64,000 nucleotides of DNA, taken from NCBI GenBank assembly GCA_964034945.1, contig OZ035962.1:18038530-18102529 (forward strand), given 5' to 3'. The notes beneath the pieces are model-generated. The model did not search any database, had not been told where the DNA came from, and was given only the letters and a program-made list of their open reading frames with translations. Source of the stretch: Chrysopilus asiliformis (Eukaryota; Arthropoda; Insecta; Diptera; Rhagionidae). Each line of letters opens with the position of its first letter. Positions within the stretch are counted from its first letter, which is position 1. Position numbers and translations under genes: made by a program. Below are positions 59,110-64,000 of the stretch, piece after piece.

Positions 59110-59945
59110 GATATATTTTATAGGAGTATATTAGATTTAGTATACTGTTTGTAACGTATCAAACGAATCGTCAGACACAAACATGAATTACACCGGGATG
59201 TTAGGGATCACAAAAAATTTTGATTTCTGCATGTCCACCCGTCTGTCTGTCCGAGAACACCATAACCTTCGAAAGAATTGAGATAGAGTTTTGAAATTTT
59301 GTATAATTGCGTTTCTCGTAAATGGCTAGGCTAAGTTCTTGAACGGGCAAAATTTGACCATTCCTTCTTCCCACCCCCATACGAACAAAAGAGTTTTTTT
59401 TGCAATTTTCTCGGAAATGGTGAGTCATATTGAGAAATTTATTAAGGTAACATGTGTTTAAAATAGGATTTTACATAACTCATCCATACATCAAAATCCA
59501 AACGGACCACTTCTTCTCTTTTCTCCCATATAATTGGAATACTTTTTTCTCGCAAACTGTGCATCGTATCGAAAAATTTATAAATATGAAATGTGTTTAG
59601 AATATGATTTTACATAACCATATTCCAAACATCAAAATCCAATCGGACTATTCCTGTCTCCATCTCCTATACAAATGGGTTTTTTAACACATTGACTGCT
59701 AAGGCTATCATTTTCGATAGCTGGGTCTACAATCTACATGCATACATACATACATTCATACATACGTACATTCTACATACGTCTACATGTACTGGCACCT
59801 CCCTTACATTTTTGCAAAATTGGTCTGGCAGTCAACGTGTTAAATAAGCATTTTGTCTGCCCCCATATAGAGTATTTCACGATTGATGCTTTTCTTATGT
59901 TTTTAAATATTGTTTTGTAATTGTAGCTTTTCTCATGTTTTGAAT
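59110..59945 (+). mobile_element. HINE-2 copy 4, interrupted by a TTAA MITE
   Basis: Contains GTAACGTATCAAACGAATCG, CATGAATTACACCGGGATGT, a GTCT tract, GAGATAGAGTTTTGAAATTT, two rounds of the TACATCAAAATCCAA block, and the end GCTTTTCTTATGTTTTTAAA. Broken at 59688-59839 by the piggyBac-type MITE. Confidence 0.65.
59688..59839. mobile_element. piggyBac-type MITE, copy 3 (152 bp, TTAA-flanked)
   Basis: TTAA at 59684-59687 and 59840-59843, with inverted ends CACATTGACTGC and GCAGTCAACGTG. The interior is a CATACATA-like simple repeat unlike copy 1, so only the ends are conserved. Confidence 0.75.
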
Positions 59946-61200
59946 ATTGTTTTATAATATTAAATAATTAAGCGGTGACTAGAAAACCCTTTAGTTGATT
60001 GAGCAATTGCAATAACTCTTCATTGACATAAAACTTAAGCTCACCGATATAAGCCTTCGTGATGTAAATAGTCAGGTAAAGGCAATGAAGACTTATTACT
60101 TGTGGAAAATTTCATTTCGTACCGAATCCTTCCAAGAAAATCTTCATCCGTACGACGGGTATCCAGTCAGACCTGGGGTTGATTGTAATTAAAAACAAAA
60201 CCCATAAATATCCAAATAGAGCCGGTCCCAGTCGGCGAGACAAGAAGAAATGATGAAAATATTATGATAACTGAATTATAATTTTGCGCCCATTTAACTT
60301 TTCCATTTTAGTTCTACTCGGTTGCCGCCACCATCAACGACAGGAAATGAAAGATTTTAAGACTTCTTATTTTGTTCTATTAAAATTCTTGTTGTCGTTT
60401 AATGAGACTTTTTTTTGAAAAAAAAAAGTTTTACAGATTTACTTTTCATTTGCAAAAATAAAACTTGACTCTTTTCAAGTATGGTTAATAAGTTTTCACT
60501 ATTTTTCAGAAAAGAATTGGTTTTAAAAGGAATTTTATCTTTTCGACATTCTAAAAAAAAAAAAATTCTGTCCAACGTCCAAAAAAAAAAAAATTATTTT
60601 CGAAATCATTTATTTTCCCTTCTTGTCTACCTACAGTTTTATGTGGATTGCGAATCATTGATGATTTACAACATTTGTTGGGTTTTTTTGCAACCCTTCA
60701 ACAGCGGCGGCCCAGCAGTAGGGGATATTTGCCACTTGAGGATCAGAATTACGATGAAAGTGCCCCCCCCCCCCAAATGACGTTTAGGTCGACAAAGTGT
60801 GCGGAATTGTATGTGGAGGACAACTTTGTGGCCGTAATCTGTCGCCGTAAATGTTGTGTCGGGCCAATTGTATTCTGGCCTTTAGCCTGATTTTTTGTCT
60901 GAGTGTTTGTCTGTCATGGTCAAATCTAATAATCCACTCATCCGATTGGCATGAAATTTTGCACACATTCGTAACTCCGATAGCAATGTAATATGTGTGC
61001 ATTCATGACATGTACGAAAAAACAAAATGGTGGCCGGCAGACGCTATTTTTAACCGACTTCCAAAAAGGAAAAGGTTCTCAATTCCACCTGAATATTTTT
61101 TTTTTTTTTTTTTTTTTAATGTATGTTCACGCCTAACTTTTTACTGGGTTGACCGATTTTGGTCATCCCAAAGAGAAAGTTGTAGAGAAAGTTCCTGGTT
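59946..61200. other. Intergenic, fragments only
   Basis: 60000-60360 is complex, unassigned sequence. 60840-60895 holds one end of the 32161-type MITE. 60905-61000 carries GATTGGCATGAAATTTTGCA and ATGTAATATGTGTGC blocks of the module-repeat family. No gene supported. Confidence 0.4.
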
Positions 61201-61216
61201 GGACTCCGGTTGGTTC

Positions 61217-61517
61217 ATGGGCAAAAATGGACCATTAGGGGGGGGTACCCCCCATACAAACGAAAACTTTTTTTCCGAATTTCTCAAAAACGGTGCATCT
61301 TATCAAAAAAGTCTAAGAACAAAAGTTATTTAGAATATGATTCTACATAAAACTCCCATACATCAAAATCCGATTGGAATAAATTTTAAAAAATCTGATT
61401 GGAAAGTTCGACTTCAAAGTGTAATTTTGGTACAAGTGCTCAAATTAAGATACCAATATCACCATACAGGTTTTCAATAATTGCCAGATTGGCAATTATA
61501 GCTTTTGTTATGTTTTT
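61217..61517 (+). mobile_element. HINE/DINE-1-like element, copy 5, 5'-truncated
   Basis: Starts at the ATGGGCAAAAATGGACCATT block and runs to the 3' stem-loop (ATAATTGCCAGATTGGCAATTAT type) and GCTTTTGTTATGTTTTT end. The 5' half with the GTCY tract is missing. The 3' subterminal repeat reads CACCATACAGGT. Confidence 0.75.
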
Positions 61518-61996
61518 ACGTTGTGTTCAGTCAGAGCCGTATTAACAAGTTTGAGCGCCCTGGGCTAAATAAAATTTTGCACCCTTACATAGTTTTATTG
61601 TAAAAATGCAATTTCATTTTTTAAAATATTCTTTAATTCAAAACACAGTACTAACTTAAATTACAGATACGCTAAATATAAAGAAAATTAAAAAAAAAGC
61701 AATCAAAATTTCATCGCCTCAGATCGATGGCGCCCCTGGCCTGTAGCCCAATTAGCCCTATGGTTAATTGGGCCTTGTGTTCAGTACAACACAAGGAAGG
61801 TTCTCTTATATATTTCCCCCGTGTTAACCTACCCCTTCAAACCCCTCCCTGCTTGGGATATCGAGTAAAATTCTTTGTATTGTGTTCAGTACAATATTTG
61901 GAAGATTCTTTTATATATTTCTCATCTGCGGACTTATCCCCTCAAACCCTTTGTAATTTTACCTATATTAAAAATTGAAACTAAAAACGTTCGAAA

Positions 61997-62461
61997 TAAA
62001 AAAAATTTTTCTAAAAAAAATAAAACCGACTTTAAAAAAAAAACTGAAAAGAGAAAAAAGCACTAAAAAGAAAAAAATAATTTCAAACTATGTCCATTAA
62101 TAGCGTATTTGAAATTTGGCTTTTTTGGAGTGGCGTTAAATTTGCAACTAAAATAAATTACATACTTTCTAACCCTTAAGGCTAATCGTTTACATACTTT
62201 CTAACCCTTAAGGCTAACTAAGAACTAAGATCGACTCCAAAAATTTTGTTGTCAAACAGATTAACTATAGACACGGCTCTTACAATAGAAATTTTACAAC
62301 GATTTTATTTAGTGTAAATTTAACGCCACTCCAAAAAAGCCAAATTTCAAATACGCTATTAATGGACATAGTTTGAAATTATTTTTTTCTTTTTAGTGCT
62401 TTTTTCTCTTTTCAGTTTTTTTTTTAAAGTCGGTTTTATTTTTTTTAGAAAAAATTTTTTT
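61997..62461. mobile_element. Foldback element with ~145-bp arms
   Basis: The left arm (61997-62143) includes TAAAACCGACTTTAAAAA, CACTAAAAAGAAAAAAATAA and TTTGGAGTGGCGTTAAATTT. The right arm (62316-62461) is its near-perfect inverse. The ~170-bp loop has two tandem copies of ACATACTTTCTAACCCTTAA. No open frame. Confidence 0.75.
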
Positions 62462-62469
62462 TTACACAA

Positions 62470-64000
62470 AATCTACATTTCCGCACAATTTTAACGACTT
62501 TTTGCGCAGATTCGGACTTAAAACATTAAAAAAATGTTACAAACCGGGTATTTTTTGAACGCTATCTTCAATAACTATAAATAACAAAAAGATAATCCTT
62601 TTTCACGATTTCAGTGATGAGTGGGATGTCTTTTTTAGATTTGTATAAGAAAATACAAATGCTTGGCAACGCCCGAAATTTGAATAATGTTTTTGTTTGA
62701 TGTTTCAATAAATAATGTTTAATGTGTTTTTTGTATGCATTCGCGTCAACTCTTTTTTTTCCCTGAAAATATAATTTTCTCTTCCACTTCGCTGCATCAA
62801 AGAAATCCTTATAGTCCTGAAAAGAATCCCGTTTCGTCTATCATTAACTGAGTGGATGGTAACTAGCGGTAAATATAAAACGAGAAAAAAATAATATAAA
62901 AAATAAAACAAAATAACTTTTCAATGATATTCAATGCTCTGCGCGAGATGCCTTTCTTTTTCTTTTGGATACGAAAAAAACGTGCTTTTGGTCGACAATT
63001 TCAAAAAGATTTAGGGTGGATTTTTCGGCTTGGCTTACCTACTTAGCTCCCACTCAATCTTTTTTATGTGCACACATACAAATGTCTTCAATACGTTCAT
63101 TCGTCGGCAAAAAAAGAAAGGAAACTGTAGAAAAATTCCATAGCAACCATTTTTATCTGCATGGAAGGGGATGGAAAATCTGTAAAAACGAGGAAGCGTT
63201 CAAGGCGACCACCGACACTAATAGCAAAGGACAAATCTAACAGGCAAAGGAATTATTGGACATGGGGTCGTTCCTTACGGTGCCGTTCCGTACAATGGTT
63301 GACGGAAAAGCAAAGGGCGAGGGGGCGATGGTATATTCTTAAATTGATAGGAGATGGTCGCTGAAAAGGAAGTCTTACGAAAATTAAGTCAAACAGCATT
63401 TCTCGATGCTCCTCATTAGGCAGCCTCATCAAGGTTTTTATTATTTCACATTATTTTTTTTTGTGTACGTTTTCTCTGTGAAGGCATCATCATTGAGGGA
63501 TCATCCTTAGCAGGGCATCAAGAAGAAATAAATACCAAGAAGTTGACGTAATTGCTGATGGGTTTGGATGACGTCCATTTGTAATTCGGATTTCAATTTA
63601 CCTTTCGTTTAACAAAAAATTCTATGACAGTATAACAAGGTGGTTTTACGGAAGAATATACATATTTGATTTTATTTTTGCTCTTCATCATTATTTACTT
63701 TTCCTTAAACCATTTTATAAGATAAGCAATCTTAGTTGAGGGGTTTTTTTGATTGTGAATTTGGCCTCATCAGTTTATAATTCATTCCAATTTTTTTTTT
63801 CGCTACTCAATGGTTTTCTGGTCAAATATTTATGCTAAAATCTATATTATTAATTCGGAAGTTTTATACAGGAAAAACTCCGAAGAGAATTCAATCGGAA
63901 AAACAACTTAAGGGGTAAATGCCACTCTCGAGAACAAAACGAATATGTAACTTTGACTTTTTTTTCATAAAAATATAGTAAAAATATCAGTTGTGATGGA
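62470..64000. other. Right end of the window, no gene supported
   Basis: 62940-63560 is more GC-balanced, with overlapping frames of at most 91 codons on the plus strand. None has a domain I recognise. It could be an exon or UTR of a gene extending right, but there is no firm evidence. Confidence 0.35.

Noticed and set aside
1..64000. A prokaryote-style defence or biosynthetic gene cluster
   Set aside because: The genes are spliced, of animal families, and in no operon-like order; the remaining DNA is repeats and unassigned sequence.

Overview
The window is AT-rich animal DNA with spliced genes, GT-AG introns and a dense load of short transposon-derived repeats. The gene content (moleskin/importin-7, a ZCCHC7/Air-type zinc-knuckle protein, gryzun/TRAPPC11, a CLIP-domain serine protease), a mariner remnant and many hairpin MITEs point to an insect. 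A dipteran is my best inference; nothing in the sequence fixes the species.

Layout. (1) 361-7220, plus strand: the last 13 exons of importin-7, open at the left edge. Its two longest introns hold repeats. (2) 9627-15207, plus strand: a complete five-exon ZCCHC7-like gene encoding about 1525 residues, with five zinc knuckles in the middle. (3) 17227-28579, minus strand: a complete 17-exon TRAPPC11 (gryzun) gene encoding about 1295 residues, convergent with the ZCCHC7-like gene. Its large introns collected a Helentron-like element, a GC-rich MITE and hairpin-rich repeats. (4) 31336-33898, plus strand: a six-exon CLIP-domain trypsin-like protease (351 residues), divergent from TRAPPC11. (5) 33.9-64 kb: no host gene that I can support. 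This stretch is mostly interspersed repeats and unassigned DNA: HINE/DINE-1-like elements, a 1.2-kb foldback element inserted in one of them, an internally deleted mariner with perfect 30-bp terminal repeats, TTAA-flanked MITEs, modular repeats with a ~120-bp internal unit, minisatellites, and a 56-bp perfect palindrome.

The four genes are ordinary, unrelated eukaryotic loci: nuclear import, nuclear RNA surveillance, vesicle tethering, and an extracellular protease cascade. They do not form an operon-like unit. Exon boundaries were placed by eye from splice signals, reading phase and family similarity. The total coding length of each of the three complete genes is divisible by three. I found no clear prokaryote-style defence or other new gene system. 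The most unusual material is in the repeats, where nested insertions with recognisable target-site duplications give a relative chronology.
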